Of a DNA stretch of 64,000 bases, positions 1 through 9,307 are shown one piece after another; position 1 is the stretch's first letter; each line of letters begins with the position of its first letter. This DNA comes from Janthinobacterium sp. TND4EL3. GTDB taxonomy: Bacteria; Pseudomonadota; Gammaproteobacteria; Burkholderiales; Burkholderiaceae_D. The position numbers and the translations under genes were made by a program. The notes under the pieces are model-generated. The model was not told the DNA's origin and searched no databases. It saw nothing but the letters and a program-made list of their open reading frames with translations. Location: the NCBI RefSeq assembly GCF_900156175.1, contig NZ_FTMV01000002.1:372001-436000 (forward strand). The letters run 5' to 3'.

Positions 1-39
1 CGCCCATTGTGAAGGATTTTATGCGGTAAAGCCGCCGTT

Positions 40-77
40 TTTACATCTTGTTTACAGCTGCCTTCCCAGTCTTTACG
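40..77 (+). promoter_or_regulatory. Probable KdpE binding region upstream of the kdp operon
   Basis: Three direct repeats of TTTACA/TTTACG lie at 40-45, 51-56 and 72-77. Their starts are 11 and 21 bases apart, so all fall on the same face of the helix. This is the layout expected for a dimeric OmpR-family regulator, and the kdp regulator KdpE encoded downstream is of that family. The E. coli KdpE site is also T-rich and contains TTTACA. A clear -10 element is not obvious; TAATCT at 99-104 is a candidate. Assignment to KdpE is inference. Confidence 0.5.
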
Positions 78-139
78 AATTTTTTAGACCCTTTTGGCTA
101 ATCTGCTCACTATCAAAACAAACCTGAATGAGGGTGGGA

Positions 140-232
140 ATGGATCTCGTGTATCTCGGCTTGATTGCCGTGTTTTTCGTCGTGGCGGCCGGCTTTGCCA
201 TCGCCTGCGACAAATTAGGGAGCGTCAAATGA
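140..232 (+). CDS. Small single-span membrane protein upstream of kdpF
   Basis: This 30-residue ORF begins MDLVYLGLIAVFF and ends ACDKLGSVK. It consists of one hydrophobic helix (about residues 3-22) followed by a Cys-Asp-Lys-Leu tail. Its stop codon overlaps the kdpF start (ATGA), and GAGGGTGGGA lies just before its ATG, so it looks translated and coupled to kdpF. From memory, similar short ORFs with a hydrophobic stretch and a C-terminal Cys-x-x-Leu pattern precede kdpF in other proteobacteria, usually unannotated. The function is unknown; it could be an accessory subunit or a leader peptide that opens translation of kdpF. Confidence 0.6.
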   Translation: MDLVYLGLIAVFFVVAAGFAIACDKLGSVK

Positions 233-318
233 ACGCGTTTTATGTGCTGGGCGCCGTCGTCTCGGCCGGCCTGCTCGTGTACCTGCTGGTGGCGCTGCTG
301 AAGGCGGAGGAACTGTGA
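229..318 (+). CDS. kdpF: Potassium-transporting ATPase small subunit KdpF
   Basis: This 29-residue peptide (MNAFYVLGAVVSAGLL...LLKAEEL) is a single transmembrane helix with a charged C-terminus, the typical form of KdpF, the lipid-like stabilising subunit of the KdpFABC potassium pump. Its ATG overlaps the stop of the preceding small ORF and its TGA overlaps the kdpA start, so the three are translationally coupled. AGGGAG precedes the start. Length and position match the family (about 29 residues, directly before kdpA). Confidence 0.9.
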   Translation: MNAFYVLGAVVSAGLLVYLLVALLKAEEL

Positions 319-2123
319 TGACGACGCAATCGATACTGTTATTGGTGGCCTTCCTGGCCGTGCTGCTGGCCGCCGGCTATCCGCTGGGCCTGTACATGGC
401 CAAGGTGGCCGGCGACGGCCCCGTGCGCGGCCTGGGCTGGCTGCAAAAGCTGGAAAACCTGCTGTACCGCTGGTCCGGCCTTCCCGCCGACAAGGCCATG
501 GGCTGGAAAAGCTATGCCATCGCCCTGATCGTCTTCAATACCGTGGGCGCCGTCTTCGTCTACGGCCTGCAGCGCCTGCAGGGCTTCCTGCCCCTGAATC
601 CACAGGGCCTGGGCGCCGTCAGCCCCGATTCCTCGTTCAATACCACCGTCAGCTTCGTCGCCAATACCAACTGGCAGGGCTACGGCGGCGAACAGACCAT
701 GAGCTACCTGACGCAGATGCTGGGCATGGCCTGCCAGAATTTCTTCTCGGCGGCCACAGGCATCGCCGTGATCTTCGCGCTGGTGCGCGGCTTCGCCTCG
801 CGCTCGGGCAAATCGATCGGCAATTTCTGGGTCGACCTGGTGCGCTCGACCCTGTACATCCTGCTGCCGTTGTCCCTGGCCCTGTCCGTCGTCTTCATGG
901 GCGAAGGCATGATCCAGAATTTTTCCGCCTACAAGGAAGTGACCCTGCTCGACCACGTTGCGTATGAAACGCCGAAAGTGACGGCCGACGGCCAGCCCTT
1001 GCTGGATACGGCCGGCAAACCCGTGATGGAAGCGCAAGTGGCGACCACGCAGACAATCGCCATGGGCCCCGTCGCGTCGCAGGAGTCGATCAAGCTGCTG
1101 GGCACGAATGGCGGCGGCTTCTTCAATGCCAATTCCTCGCACCCGTATGAAAATCCGACCGTGCTGTCGAACTTCCTGCAGATGCTGGCCATTTTCATCA
1201 TTCCCGCCGGCCTGTGCTTCACCTTTGGCCGCGTGGTGGGCGACCTGCGCCAGGGCTGGGCCGTGCTGGCCGCGATGTCCCTGATCTTTGTCGTCATGAC
1301 GGCCGGCGTGATGAGCGCAGAGCAGCAAGCCAATCCCGCCTTGCAAGCGCTGGGCGTGGACCAGCAGGCCAGCAGCCTGCAATCGGGCGGCAATATGGAA
1401 GGCAAGGAAACGCGCTTCGGCATCAGCTCCTCGACCCTGTTCGCGGCGGTGACGACGGCCGCATCGTGCGGCGCCGTCAACTCCATGCACGATTCCTATA
1501 TGCCCCTGGGCGGCATGGTGCCGCTGCTGCTGATGCAGTTCGGCGAAGTGGTCTTCGGCGGTGTGGGAACGGGTCTGTACGGCATGCTGATGTTCGCCAT
1601 CCTGGCTGTCTTCATCGCCGGCCTGATGATAGGCCGCACGCCTGAATACCTGGGCAAGAAAATCCAGGCCTATGAAATGAAGATGGTCTCGCTGGCCATC
1701 CTGATTACGCCAGCCCTCGTATTGACGGGTACGGCGATCGCCGTGATGGTCGAACCGGGCAAGATCGGCGTGGCCAATCCGGGCGCGCACGGTTTCTCCG
1801 AGATCCTGTACGCCTTCACATCGGCCGCCAACAACAACGGCAGCGCGTTTGCCGGCCTGTCCGCCAACACGCCGTTCTACAACGTGATGCTGGCGATTGC
1901 CATGTGGTTCGGCCGCTTCGGCGTGATCGTGCCCGTGCTGGCGGTGGCCGGTTCGCTGGCGGCCAAGCAGCGCCTGTCGGCCAATGCGGGCACCATGCCC
2001 ACGCATGGCCCCATGTTCATCGGCCTGCTGATCGGCGTCGTCGTGCTGGTTGGTGTATTGAATTACGTTCCCGCGCTGGCCCTGGGCCCGATCGTCGAAC
2101 ACCTGCAACTTTTCATCAAATAA
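318..2123 (+). CDS. kdpA: Potassium-transporting ATPase potassium-binding subunit KdpA
   Basis: KdpA is the inner-membrane channel-like subunit that selects and translocates K+ in the high-affinity KdpFABC pump. The 601-residue product is slightly longer than the E. coli protein (557). It shows the family's filter-region signatures: NTNWQGYGGE, LGTNGGGFFNANSSHP, TAASCGAVNSMHDSYMPLGG and AANNNGSAFAGL. About ten hydrophobic segments are visible. A GTG at 315 is in frame, but the ATG at 318, which overlaps the kdpF stop and follows GGAGG at a good distance, is preferred. kdpB follows after 9 bases. Confidence 0.97.
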   Translation: MTTQSILLLVAFLAVLLAAGYPLGLYMAKVAGDGPVRGLGWLQKLENLLYRWSGLPADKAMGWKSYAIALIVFNTVGAVFVYGLQRLQGFLPLNPQGLGAVSPDSSFNTTVSFVANTNWQGYGGEQTMSYLTQMLGMACQNFFSAATGIAVIFALVRGFASRSGKSIGNFWVDLVRSTLYILLPLSLALSVVFMGEGMIQNFSAYKEVTLLDHVAYETPKVTADGQPLLDTAGKPVMEAQVATTQTIAMGPVASQESIKLLGTNGGGFFNANSSHPYENPTVLSNFLQMLAIFIIPAGLCFTFGRVVGDLRQGWAVLAAMSLIFVVMTAGVMSAEQQANPALQALGVDQQASSLQSGGNMEGKETRFGISSSTLFAAVTTAASCGAVNSMHDSYMPLGGMVPLLLMQFGEVVFGGVGTGLYGMLMFAILAVFIAGLMIGRTPEYLGKKIQAYEMKMVSLAILITPALVLTGTAIAVMVEPGKIGVANPGAHGFSEILYAFTSAANNNGSAFAGLSANTPFYNVMLAIAMWFGRFGVIVPVLAVAGSLAAKQRLSANAGTMPTHGPMFIGLLIGVVVLVGVLNYVPALALGPIVEHLQLFIK

Positions 2124-2132
2124 GAGGCTACC

Positions 2133-4211
2133 ATGTCACGCACAAGCCTGACTTTGTTCGATTCCGCACTGATTGGCCCCGCCATCGTCGATGCGTTCAA
2201 AAAACTCGACCCCCGCACGCAGTGGCGCAGCCCCGTGATGTTCGTCGTCTATGTGGGCAGCATCATCACGACCCTGCTGGCCATCCAGGCGCTGAATGGC
2301 CAAGGTGAAGCGCCGTTCGGCTTCATCGTCGCCGTCGCCGTGTGGCTGTGGTTTACCGTGCTGTTCGCGAACTTTGCCGAAGCGCTGGCCGAAGGCCGCA
2401 GCAAGGCCCAGGCGGCCTCGCTGCGCGCCCTCAAGCAGACGGTGATGGCAAAGAAAATGCAGACGCCGAAGTACGGCACCTCCTGGCTGCCCACGCCGGC
2501 GACCGACCTGCGCAAGGGCATGACGGTGCTGGTCGAAGCGGGCGACGTGATTCCCGCCGACGGCGAAGTGACGGCCGGCGTGGCCTCCGTCGACGAGAGC
2601 GCCATCACGGGCGAATCGGCGCCCGTCATCCGCGAATCGGGCGGCGACTTTTCTGCCGTCACGGGCGGCACCCGCGTGCTGTCGGACTGGCTGCTGGTGC
2701 GCGTGTCCGTCAACCCGGGCGAAGCCTTCATCGACCGCATGATCGCCATGGTCGAAGGCGCCAAGCGCCAGAAGACGCCGAACGAGATCGCCCTGACGAT
2801 CCTGCTCGTCGCCCTGTCGATCGTGTTCCTGATCGTCACCGTGACCCTGCTGCCGTACTCGCTATTTTCCGTGGCGGCGGCCGGCAGCGGCACGCCGGTG
2901 ACGATCACCGTGCTGATCGCACTGCTCGTGTGTTTGATTCCGACCACCATCGGCGGCTTGCTGTCCGCCATCGGCGTGGCCGGCATGAGCCGCATGATGC
3001 AGGCCAATGTGATCGCCACCTCGGGCCGCGCCGTGGAAGCGGCCGGCGACGTGGACGTGCTGCTGCTCGATAAGACGGGCACCATCACCCTCGGCAACCG
3101 CCAGGCATCGAGCTTCGTGCCGGCGCCCGGCGTGACGGAGCAGCAGCTGGCCGATGCGGCGCAGCTGGCCTCGCTGGCCGATGAAACGCCGGAAGGGCGC
3201 AGCATCGTCGTGCTGGCCAAGCAGAAGTTCAATATCCGCGAACGCGAGATGGCCAGCCTGCACGCCACCTTCGTGCCCTTTACGGCGCAGACGCGCATGA
3301 GCGGCGTGGATATCCCTGGCGAGCAGCAGGTGCGCCAGTTGCGCAAGGGCGCGGCCGATTCGATGAAAAAGCACGTGGAAGCGCTGGGGCAGCCGTATCC
3401 TGATGAAGTTGCGCGCGCCGTTGACGATATCGCCCGCCGCGGCAGCACGCCGCTGGTGGTGGTGGACGACGGTCGCGTCATGGGCGCCGTGGAACTGAAG
3501 GATATCGTCAAGGGCGGCATCAAGGAGCGTTTTGCGGAATTGCGCCGCATGGGCATCAAGACCGTCATGATCACGGGCGACAACAAGCTGACGGCGGCCG
3601 CGATTGCCGCCGAAGCGGGCGTGGACGATTTCCTCGCCGAGGCGACGCCGGAAGACAAACTGAAACTCATCCGCAGCTACCAGTCCGAAGGCCGCCTGGT
3701 GGCGATGACGGGCGACGGCACCAACGATGCCCCCGCGCTGGCGCAGGCCGACGTGGCCGTGGCCATGAATTCGGGCACGCAGGCGGCGAAGGAGGCGGGC
3801 AACATGGTCGACCTCGATTCGAACCCGACCAAGCTGCTGGAAATCGTTGAAATCGGCAAGCAGATGCTGATGACGCGCGGTTCGCTGACGACGTTCTCGA
3901 TCTCGAACGACATCGCCAAGTACTTCGCCATCATCCCGGCCGCTTTCGTGGGTACGTATCCGCAATTGAAGGCGCTCGACGTCATGCATTTGGCCAGCCC
4001 TGCCTCAGCCATCATGTCGGCCGTGATCTTCAATGCCCTGATCATCGTCGTGCTCATTCCGCTGGCGCTGAAAGGCGTGCAGTACCGGGCCATCGGCGCG
4101 GCCAGCCTGTTGCGCCGCAACCTGCTGATCTACGGCCTGGGCGGGATTATTTTGCCCTTCATCGGGATCAAGCTGATCGACATGCTGCTGTCCGCCCTCA
4201 ATTTAGTCTAA
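2133..4211 (+). CDS. kdpB: Potassium-transporting P-type ATPase subunit KdpB
   Basis: KdpB is the P-type ATPase subunit that powers K+ uptake. The 692-residue protein has the full set of P-type motifs: TGES in the actuator domain, DKTGTIT with the phosphorylated aspartate at residue 313, the MITGDN motif, and [19 protein letters not shown] in the hinge. Hydrophobic segments lie near the N-terminus, at about residues 215-290 and at the C-terminus. It sits between kdpA and kdpC with short gaps, as in the standard operon. Nothing appears missing. Confidence 0.97.
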   Translation: MSRTSLTLFDSALIGPAIVDAFKKLDPRTQWRSPVMFVVYVGSIITTLLAIQALNGQGEAPFGFIVAVAVWLWFTVLFANFAEALAEGRSKAQAASLRALKQTVMAKKMQTPKYGTSWLPTPATDLRKGMTVLVEAGDVIPADGEVTAGVASVDESAITGESAPVIRESGGDFSAVTGGTRVLSDWLLVRVSVNPGEAFIDRMIAMVEGAKRQKTPNEIALTILLVALSIVFLIVTVTLLPYSLFSVAAAGSGTPVTITVLIALLVCLIPTTIGGLLSAIGVAGMSRMMQANVIATSGRAVEAAGDVDVLLLDKTGTITLGNRQASSFVPAPGVTEQQLADAAQLASLADETPEGRSIVVLAKQKFNIREREMASLHATFVPFTAQTRMSGVDIPGEQQVRQLRKGAADSMKKHVEALGQPYPDEVARAVDDIARRGSTPLVVVDDGRVMGAVELKDIVKGGIKERFAELRRMGIKTVMITGDNKLTAAAIAAEAGVDDFLAEATPEDKLKLIRSYQSEGRLVAMTGDGTNDAPALAQADVAVAMNSGTQAAKEAGNMVDLDSNPTKLLEIVEIGKQMLMTRGSLTTFSISNDIAKYFAIIPAAFVGTYPQLKALDVMHLASPASAIMSAVIFNALIIVVLIPLALKGVQYRAIGAASLLRRNLLIYGLGGIILPFIGIKLIDMLLSALNLV

Positions 4212-4221
4212 AGGAACCATC

Positions 4222-4797
4222 ATGAGCACTATCGTACGTCCCGCCCTGGTCCTGTTTGCCGCGCTGACCGTGATCTGCGGCGTCGTCTATCCGTTTGCCA
4301 CGGCCGGCATCGGGCAGCTGGCCTTCAGCGATGAAGTCAACGGCAGCATCGTCGAGCGTGGGGGCAAGCCCGTCGGCTCGATGCTGATCGGCCAGTCCTT
4401 CACCTCGCCCAAGTACTTCTGGGGCCGGCCGTCGGCCACCGCGCCAATGGCCAATAACGGCGCCGGTTCGGGCGGCTCGAACCAGGGGCCGAGCAATCCG
4501 GCCCTGGTGGACGCCGTCAAGGCGCGCATCGCCGCCCTGAAGGAAGCCGATCCCGGCAACCGCAACCCGATCCCCGTCGACCTGGTGACGGCGTCGAGCA
4601 GCGGCCTGGACCCGGAAATCAGCCTGGCGGGCGCCCTGTACCAGGCGCCGCGCGTGGCCCGCGTGCGCGCCGTGCCGCTGGCGCAGGTGGAAAACGCCAT
4701 CGCCAAGGTGCAGAAAACCGCGTATATCGGCTTTTTCGGCGAACCGCGCGTGAATGTGCTGGAACTGAATCTGGCGTTGGATGCCATGGCAAAATAA
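4222..4797 (+). CDS. kdpC: Potassium-transporting ATPase subunit KdpC
   Basis: KdpC is the small chaperone-like subunit of the Kdp pump, with one N-terminal membrane helix and a periplasmic domain. The 191-residue product starts with a hydrophobic segment (VRPALVLFAALTVICGVVYP) and carries family signatures GQSFTSPKYFWGRPSAT, GGSNQGPSNPAL and the PEISLAGALYQAPRVARVR region. AAAGGAACC precedes the ATG, 10 bases after kdpB. It is the last gene before a palindromic repeat that separates it from kdpD. Confidence 0.96.
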   Translation: MSTIVRPALVLFAALTVICGVVYPFATAGIGQLAFSDEVNGSIVERGGKPVGSMLIGQSFTSPKYFWGRPSATAPMANNGAGSGGSNQGPSNPALVDAVKARIAALKEADPGNRNPIPVDLVTASSSGLDPEISLAGALYQAPRVARVRAVPLAQVENAIAKVQKTAYIGFFGEPRVNVLELNLALDAMAK

Positions 4798-4810
4798 GGC
4801 GCAGGTCGGC

Positions 4811-4909
4811 GTAGGTCGGCTTAGCGCAGCGTAAGCCGACATCACCACCAGCCAGGCCAACGATGTTGTCGGATTACGCGCGCCCTTCGGACGCGCTAAT
4901 CCGACCTAC
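4811..4909. repeat. REP-like palindromic repeat pair (REPIN) between kdpC and kdpD
   Basis: Two inverted units are visible. The first (4811-4840) starts GTAGGTCGGC and pairs GTCGGCTTA with TAAGCCGAC. The second (4868-4909) pairs GTCGGATTA with TAATCCGAC and ends CCGACCTAC. The outer ends are thus inverted copies beginning with GTAG, the layout of REP doublets mobilised by RAYT transposases. Related units occur at 17484-17583 and 59342-59381. It may act as an RNA hairpin separating kdpFABC from kdpDE. Confidence 0.8.
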
Positions 4910-4935
4910 AATGCCCAAGAAGATTAAAATACAAC

Positions 4936-7677
4936 ATGCTCCCCAACGACAGCCAACGCCCCGACCCTGATGCCCTGCTGGCGCAAGTGCAGGCGCAGGA
5001 ACAGAAAGCCGCGCGCGGTCGGCTGCGCATCTATTTTGGCGCTTCAGCCGGCGTCGGCAAGACCTATGCGATGCTGGCGGCCGCCCGCAAATTGCTGGCC
5101 GATGGCCAGGACTTGCTGGTGGGCGTGGTGGAGACGCATGGGCGCCAGGATACGGCGGCCCAGCTGGACGGCTTGCCCGTGCTTCCGCTCAAGGCCATCG
5201 AGTACCGGGGCAAGACTCTGTACGAGTTCGACCTGGACGAGGCCCTGCGCCGCGCGCCGCCGCTGATACTGATGGATGAACTGGCCCACTCGAACGTGGC
5301 CGGTTCGCGCCATCCGAAGCGCTGGCAGGACGTCGAGGAACTGCTGGCGGCCGGCATCGACGTGCTGTCGACCGTGAACGTGCAGCACCTGGAAAGTCTG
5401 AACGACGTGGTGGGAGGAATCACGGGCGTGCGCGTGGCCGAGACCCTGCCCGACACGGTGTTCGACCGTGCCGATGAAGTGGTGCTGGTCGATATCCCGG
5501 CCGATGAATTGCTGCGCCGCCTGAAGCAGGGCAAGGTGTATCAGCCGCAGCAGGCCGAACGGGCATCGCAGCATTTTTTCCGCAAGGGGAACCTGATCGC
5601 CTTGCGCGAACTGGCCTTGCGCCGCACGGCGGACCGGGTGCAGGACGACGTACAGGCCTACCGCGTCGAAAAATCGATCAATCCCGTGTGGAAGACGGGC
5701 GCCGCGCTGCTGGCCTGCGTGGGACCGCATGCGGGGGGCGAACATGTCGTCCGCAGCACGGCGCGTCTGGCCAGCCAGCTGAATGCGGAATGGCACGCGC
5801 TGTACGTGGAAACGCCCCGTTTGCAGCGTTTGCCGGCGGGCCAGCGCGAACGCATCCTGAAAACCCTGAAACTGGCGCAGGACCTGGGCGCGCGCACGGC
5901 CATTGTGCCGTCCGCCGACATCGGCGGCGCCGTGGTCGAGTATGCACGCGGCGCGAATATCTCGAAAGTCATCGTGGGCCGTGGTCGTGGCGGTCCGCTG
6001 GCGCGCCTGTGGCAGGCCCCGCCGGCCGCACGCATGGCCAGCCTGGCGCACGATATCGATTTGATCGAGGTGGGCTTGCCGCCAGCCGATGCGGCGCCCC
6101 GGCGCGCGGCGGGCGACGACGCGGATGCGCCGCGCCGGCCATCGCGCCATTGGCGCTACATCCTGGCCGCCGGCGCCAGCCTGGGAACGGCCCTCGCTTC
6201 GGTACCTCTGCAGCCTTATCTGGACCTGGCCAACATCGCCATGCTGTCATTATTGACGGTGGTGCTGGTGGCCGTGCGCCTGGGGCGGGGGCCGGCGGCG
6301 CTGGCCAGCCTGCTGGGCGTGGCCAGCTTCGATTTTATCTTCGTGCCGCCCCGTTTCTCGTTTGCCGTGGGCGATTTCCAGTATGTGATCACCTTTGGCG
6401 TGATGCTGGCCGTAGGCTTGATCACAGGCCACCTGACGGCCGGCCTGCGCTTCCAGGCGCGCGTGGCCTCGCACCGCGAAGCGCGCGCCCGCGCCCTGTA
6501 CGAATTCTCGCGCGAATTATCCGGCGTGCTGCAGACGGAGCAGATTTTCGACATCACGAAAAGCGCCATCGAACGGGCTTTCCGCGCGCGCGCCACCTTG
6601 CTGCTGCCGGACGACGAGGGCAGCTTGCAGGCCCCGAACGGCGGCGAACCGCTCGATCTCGGCATCGCGCAGTGGGCCTTCGACCATGCGCAGGCAGCGG
6701 GCACTGGCACCGATACCTTGCCGGCCTCGCCCATTTTCTACCTGCCGCTGATCGCGCCTGTGCGTACGCGCGGCGTGCTGGCGCTGCTGCCGCTCGATGG
6801 CGCGCAGCGCGGTCGCTGGCTGCTGGTGCCGGAACAGCGCCAGCACCTCGATACCTTTGCCGCGCTGGCGGCCATCGCGCTCGAACGCGTGCACTACATC
6901 GACGTGGCCCAGGGCGCGCTGCTGCAGATGGAATCCGAGCGGCTGCGCAATTCGCTGCTGGCGGCCCTGTCGCACGATTTGCGCACGCCATTGACGTCGC
7001 TGGTGGGCCTGGCCGAATCGCTGGCGCTGTCCCGGCCTGCGCTGTCGCCCGCGCAGCTGGACATGGCGCGCTCGCTGCAGTCCGAAACCGTGCGCATGAG
7101 CGCCCTGGTGGCGAACTTGCTGGACATGGCGCGCATCGAGAGCGGCCAGGTGCGCCTGAACCTGCAATGGCAGGCGCTGGAAGAGGTGGTGGGCAGCGCG
7201 CTGCGCGCCAGCGGTCCGCAACTGCAGCTGCACACCGTGCAGACGCAGCTGGCGCCAGACTTGCCGCTGGTGCGCTACGATGCCGTGCTGATCGAGCGCG
7301 TACTGTGCAACCTGCTGGAAAACGCGGCCAAGTATACGCCGCCGGGCAGCACCATCACGGTCGTGGCCGGAGTGCGCGGCCAGTTCCTGCAGGTGATGGT
7401 GCTTGACGATGGCCCGGGCTTGCCGCCCGGCCGCGAAGAAGCCATCTTTGAAAAATTCACGCGCGGCGAGCGCGAATCGAACAAGCCGGGCGTCGGGCTG
7501 GGGCTGGCCATTTGCCGCGCCATCGTCGAAGCCCACGGCGGCACCATCCACGCGCAGCCGCACGCGCCGGGACAGGGTGCTGCCATCGCCTTCAGCCTGC
7601 CCCTGGGTACGCCGCCAGCCTTGCCGGAAGCGGAACTGGACGACGCCAACGTAAATGAAACAGGAAAACCATCATGA
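4936..7677 (+). CDS. kdpD: Osmosensitive K+ channel sensor histidine kinase KdpD
   Basis: KdpD senses potassium limitation and turgor and phosphorylates KdpE. The 913-residue protein has the KdpD N-terminal domain with Walker A GASAGVGKT (residues 35-43), ETHGR and DELAHSN, then a universal-stress-like domain. Four closely spaced membrane helices follow (about 400-505), then a GAF-like region, the HisKA box ALSHDLRTPLTS with His680, and a GHKL ATPase with ENAAKYTPPGS, DDGPGLPPG and GVGLGLAICRA. Length agrees with the E. coli protein (894). The ribosome binding site before the ATG is weak. The gene overlaps kdpE by 4 bases. Confidence 0.95.
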   Translation: MLPNDSQRPDPDALLAQVQAQEQKAARGRLRIYFGASAGVGKTYAMLAAARKLLADGQDLLVGVVETHGRQDTAAQLDGLPVLPLKAIEYRGKTLYEFDLDEALRRAPPLILMDELAHSNVAGSRHPKRWQDVEELLAAGIDVLSTVNVQHLESLNDVVGGITGVRVAETLPDTVFDRADEVVLVDIPADELLRRLKQGKVYQPQQAERASQHFFRKGNLIALRELALRRTADRVQDDVQAYRVEKSINPVWKTGAALLACVGPHAGGEHVVRSTARLASQLNAEWHALYVETPRLQRLPAGQRERILKTLKLAQDLGARTAIVPSADIGGAVVEYARGANISKVIVGRGRGGPLARLWQAPPAARMASLAHDIDLIEVGLPPADAAPRRAAGDDADAPRRPSRHWRYILAAGASLGTALASVPLQPYLDLANIAMLSLLTVVLVAVRLGRGPAALASLLGVASFDFIFVPPRFSFAVGDFQYVITFGVMLAVGLITGHLTAGLRFQARVASHREARARALYEFSRELSGVLQTEQIFDITKSAIERAFRARATLLLPDDEGSLQAPNGGEPLDLGIAQWAFDHAQAAGTGTDTLPASPIFYLPLIAPVRTRGVLALLPLDGAQRGRWLLVPEQRQHLDTFAALAAIALERVHYIDVAQGALLQMESERLRNSLLAALSHDLRTPLTSLVGLAESLALSRPALSPAQLDMARSLQSETVRMSALVANLLDMARIESGQVRLNLQWQALEEVVGSALRASGPQLQLHTVQTQLAPDLPLVRYDAVLIERVLCNLLENAAKYTPPGSTITVVAGVRGQFLQVMVLDDGPGLPPGREEAIFEKFTRGERESNKPGVGLGLAICRAIVEAHGGTIHAQPHAPGQGAAIAFSLPLGTPPALPEAELDDANVNETGKPS

Positions 7678-8372
7678 ACGAACCTTCCGCCACCGCTTTG
7701 CTGGTCGAGGATGAACCACAAATCCGCCGCTTCGTGCGTGCCGCGCTGGAAGACGAGGGCTGGCAGATTTTCGAGTCCGCCACCATGCAGCGGGGCCTGA
7801 TCGATGCGGGCACGCGCCGGCCCGACCTGATCGTGCTGGACCTGGGCCTGCCCGACGGCGACGGCATCGATTTCATCGCCGACATCCGCAAATGGTCGGC
7901 CGTGCCCATCATCGTGCTGTCGGCGCGGGTCGACGAGCAGGACAAGATCCGCGCGCTCGACGCCGGCGCCGACGACTATCTCACCAAGCCGTTTGGCGTG
8001 GGCGAACTGCTGGCGCGCGTGCGCGCCACCTTGCGCCGCCAGCGCCAGCCCGCCGCCAGCGACGATGGCGTGGTGCAGTTCGGCGACGTGCGGGTCGACC
8101 TGAAGGACCGGCTGGTGACGCGCAACAAGCAGCTGGTGCACATGACGCCGACGGAATTTCGCCTGCTGTCGGTGTTGGTAAAAAACGCGGGCAGGGTGGT
8201 CACCAATCCGCAGCTGCTGCGCGAAGTATGGGGGCCGTCGAATAGCGAAAACGGCCATTACCTGCGCATCTACATGGGCCATCTGCGCCAGAAGCTGGAA
8301 GCCGATCCGGCCCAGCCGCAGTACCTGCTGACGGAAACGGCCGTCGGTTACCGGCTGCTGCTGCCGCTCTAA
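7674..8372 (+). CDS. kdpE: Two-component response regulator KdpE
   Basis: KdpE is the OmpR-family regulator that activates kdp transcription when phosphorylated by KdpD. The 232-residue protein has a receiver domain with acidic pocket EDE (residues 12-14), phospho-acceptor Asp56 in DLIVLDLGLPDGDG and the lysine of LTKPF. A winged-helix DNA-binding domain follows (LTPTEFRLL-type HMTPTEFRLLSVL, then LREVWGP and YLRIYMGHLRQKLE). Its ATG overlaps the kdpD stop. The TTTACA repeats at 40-77 are a plausible target. Confidence 0.95.
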   Translation: MNEPSATALLVEDEPQIRRFVRAALEDEGWQIFESATMQRGLIDAGTRRPDLIVLDLGLPDGDGIDFIADIRKWSAVPIIVLSARVDEQDKIRALDAGADDYLTKPFGVGELLARVRATLRRQRQPAASDDGVVQFGDVRVDLKDRLVTRNKQLVHMTPTEFRLLSVLVKNAGRVVTNPQLLREVWGPSNSENGHYLRIYMGHLRQKLEADPAQPQYLLTETAVGYRLLLPL

Positions 8373-8503
8373 CACCTGTGAATCCCCTGTTTGAAAACCG
8401 GCGCCGCGCGCGCCAGGGGGACGCTTTACCCAAAATTTTGCAGCGGCGGGCCAGCTGCGCCATGTTGGCAAAGGCCCATACCACCCATGAAGAAGAAAAA
8501 ACC

Positions 8504-9253
8504 ATGAATAAAATGTTACTTGCACTTGCCGTCGCGACCGCCTTTACTGGCAGCCTGGCCCACGCGGAAGAGGCCAAGCCCGACAATGAAGTCAGTTTCA
8601 ATGTGGCCGGCGTGTCCGACTACCGTTATCGGGGCATCTCGCAGACGCGTTTGAAACCCGCGCTGCAGGGCGGCGTCGACTATGTCAACAATCCGACCGG
8701 CCTGTATGCAGGCGCCTGGGCTTCCACCATCAAGTGGGCCAAGGATGCGGGCGGCAGCGGCGACGTGGAAGTGGACCTGTATGCGGGCAAGCGCGGCCAG
8801 TTGACGACCGACATCGGCTATGACGTGGGCGTGCTGGCGTATGTGTATGCCGACAACGGCTTGAAGCACGTCGCCGGCCTGGCCAACGCGGACACGCAGG
8901 AAGTCTACGGCCAGTTGTCGTACGGCCCCGCCTATATCAAGTATTCGCATGCCGTCTCGAACCTGTTCGGCATCGTCAACAGCAAGAACAGCGGCTACCT
9001 CGATATCGGCGCGAATATCGACCTGACGAACGGCTGGACCGGCAACCTGCATGCGGGCCACCAGAAAGTGAAAAACAATGATGCGGCTAGCTACACGGAC
9101 TGGAAAGTGGGCGTGACGCGCGACTTCGGTTTTGTTTCGGGCGCGCTGGCCGTGATCGGCACGAACGCGGGCAAATCCGCCTATGCCTCGCCCGTGAATG
9201 GCAAATTCATGGGCAAGACGGCGCTGCAGCTGACGGTCAGCAAGACGTTTTAA
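8504..9253 (+). CDS. TorF-family putative porin (Gcw_chp)
   Basis: The 249-residue product has a Sec signal peptide (MNKMLLALAVATAFTGSLAHA, likely cut after AHA) followed by an all-beta outer-membrane type sequence. SFNVAGVSDYRYRGISQT near the mature N-terminus is the hallmark of the TorF/Gcw_chp family, and the chain ends in phenylalanine as outer-membrane barrels do. An upstream in-frame GTG at 8378 would add 42 unlikely residues; the ATG at 8504 after GAAGAAGAAA is preferred. The substrate is unknown. It is probably its own transcription unit, closed by the hairpin at 9269. Confidence 0.8.
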   Translation: MNKMLLALAVATAFTGSLAHAEEAKPDNEVSFNVAGVSDYRYRGISQTRLKPALQGGVDYVNNPTGLYAGAWASTIKWAKDAGGSGDVEVDLYAGKRGQLTTDIGYDVGVLAYVYADNGLKHVAGLANADTQEVYGQLSYGPAYIKYSHAVSNLFGIVNSKNSGYLDIGANIDLTNGWTGNLHAGHQKVKNNDAASYTDWKVGVTRDFGFVSGALAVIGTNAGKSAYASPVNGKFMGKTALQLTVSKTF

Positions 9254-9268
9254 TTGACTGAAGGGAGA

Positions 9269-9292
9269 GGCGGCGCATGCGCCGCCTTTTTT
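9269..9292 (+). terminator. Intrinsic terminator after the TorF-like porin
   Basis: A self-complementary GGCGGCGCATGCGCCGCC (9269-9286) is followed by six T residues. It lies 15 bases after the porin stop and just before the 3' end of the convergent ParA-like gene. Confidence 0.85.
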
Positions 9293-9307
9293 GCGTGCCC
9301 GGACGGG

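Noticed and set aside
339-2108. Minus-strand frame of 589 codons opposite kdpA
   Set aside because: Antisense shadow of kdpA with Gln/His-rich composition and no recognisable domain.
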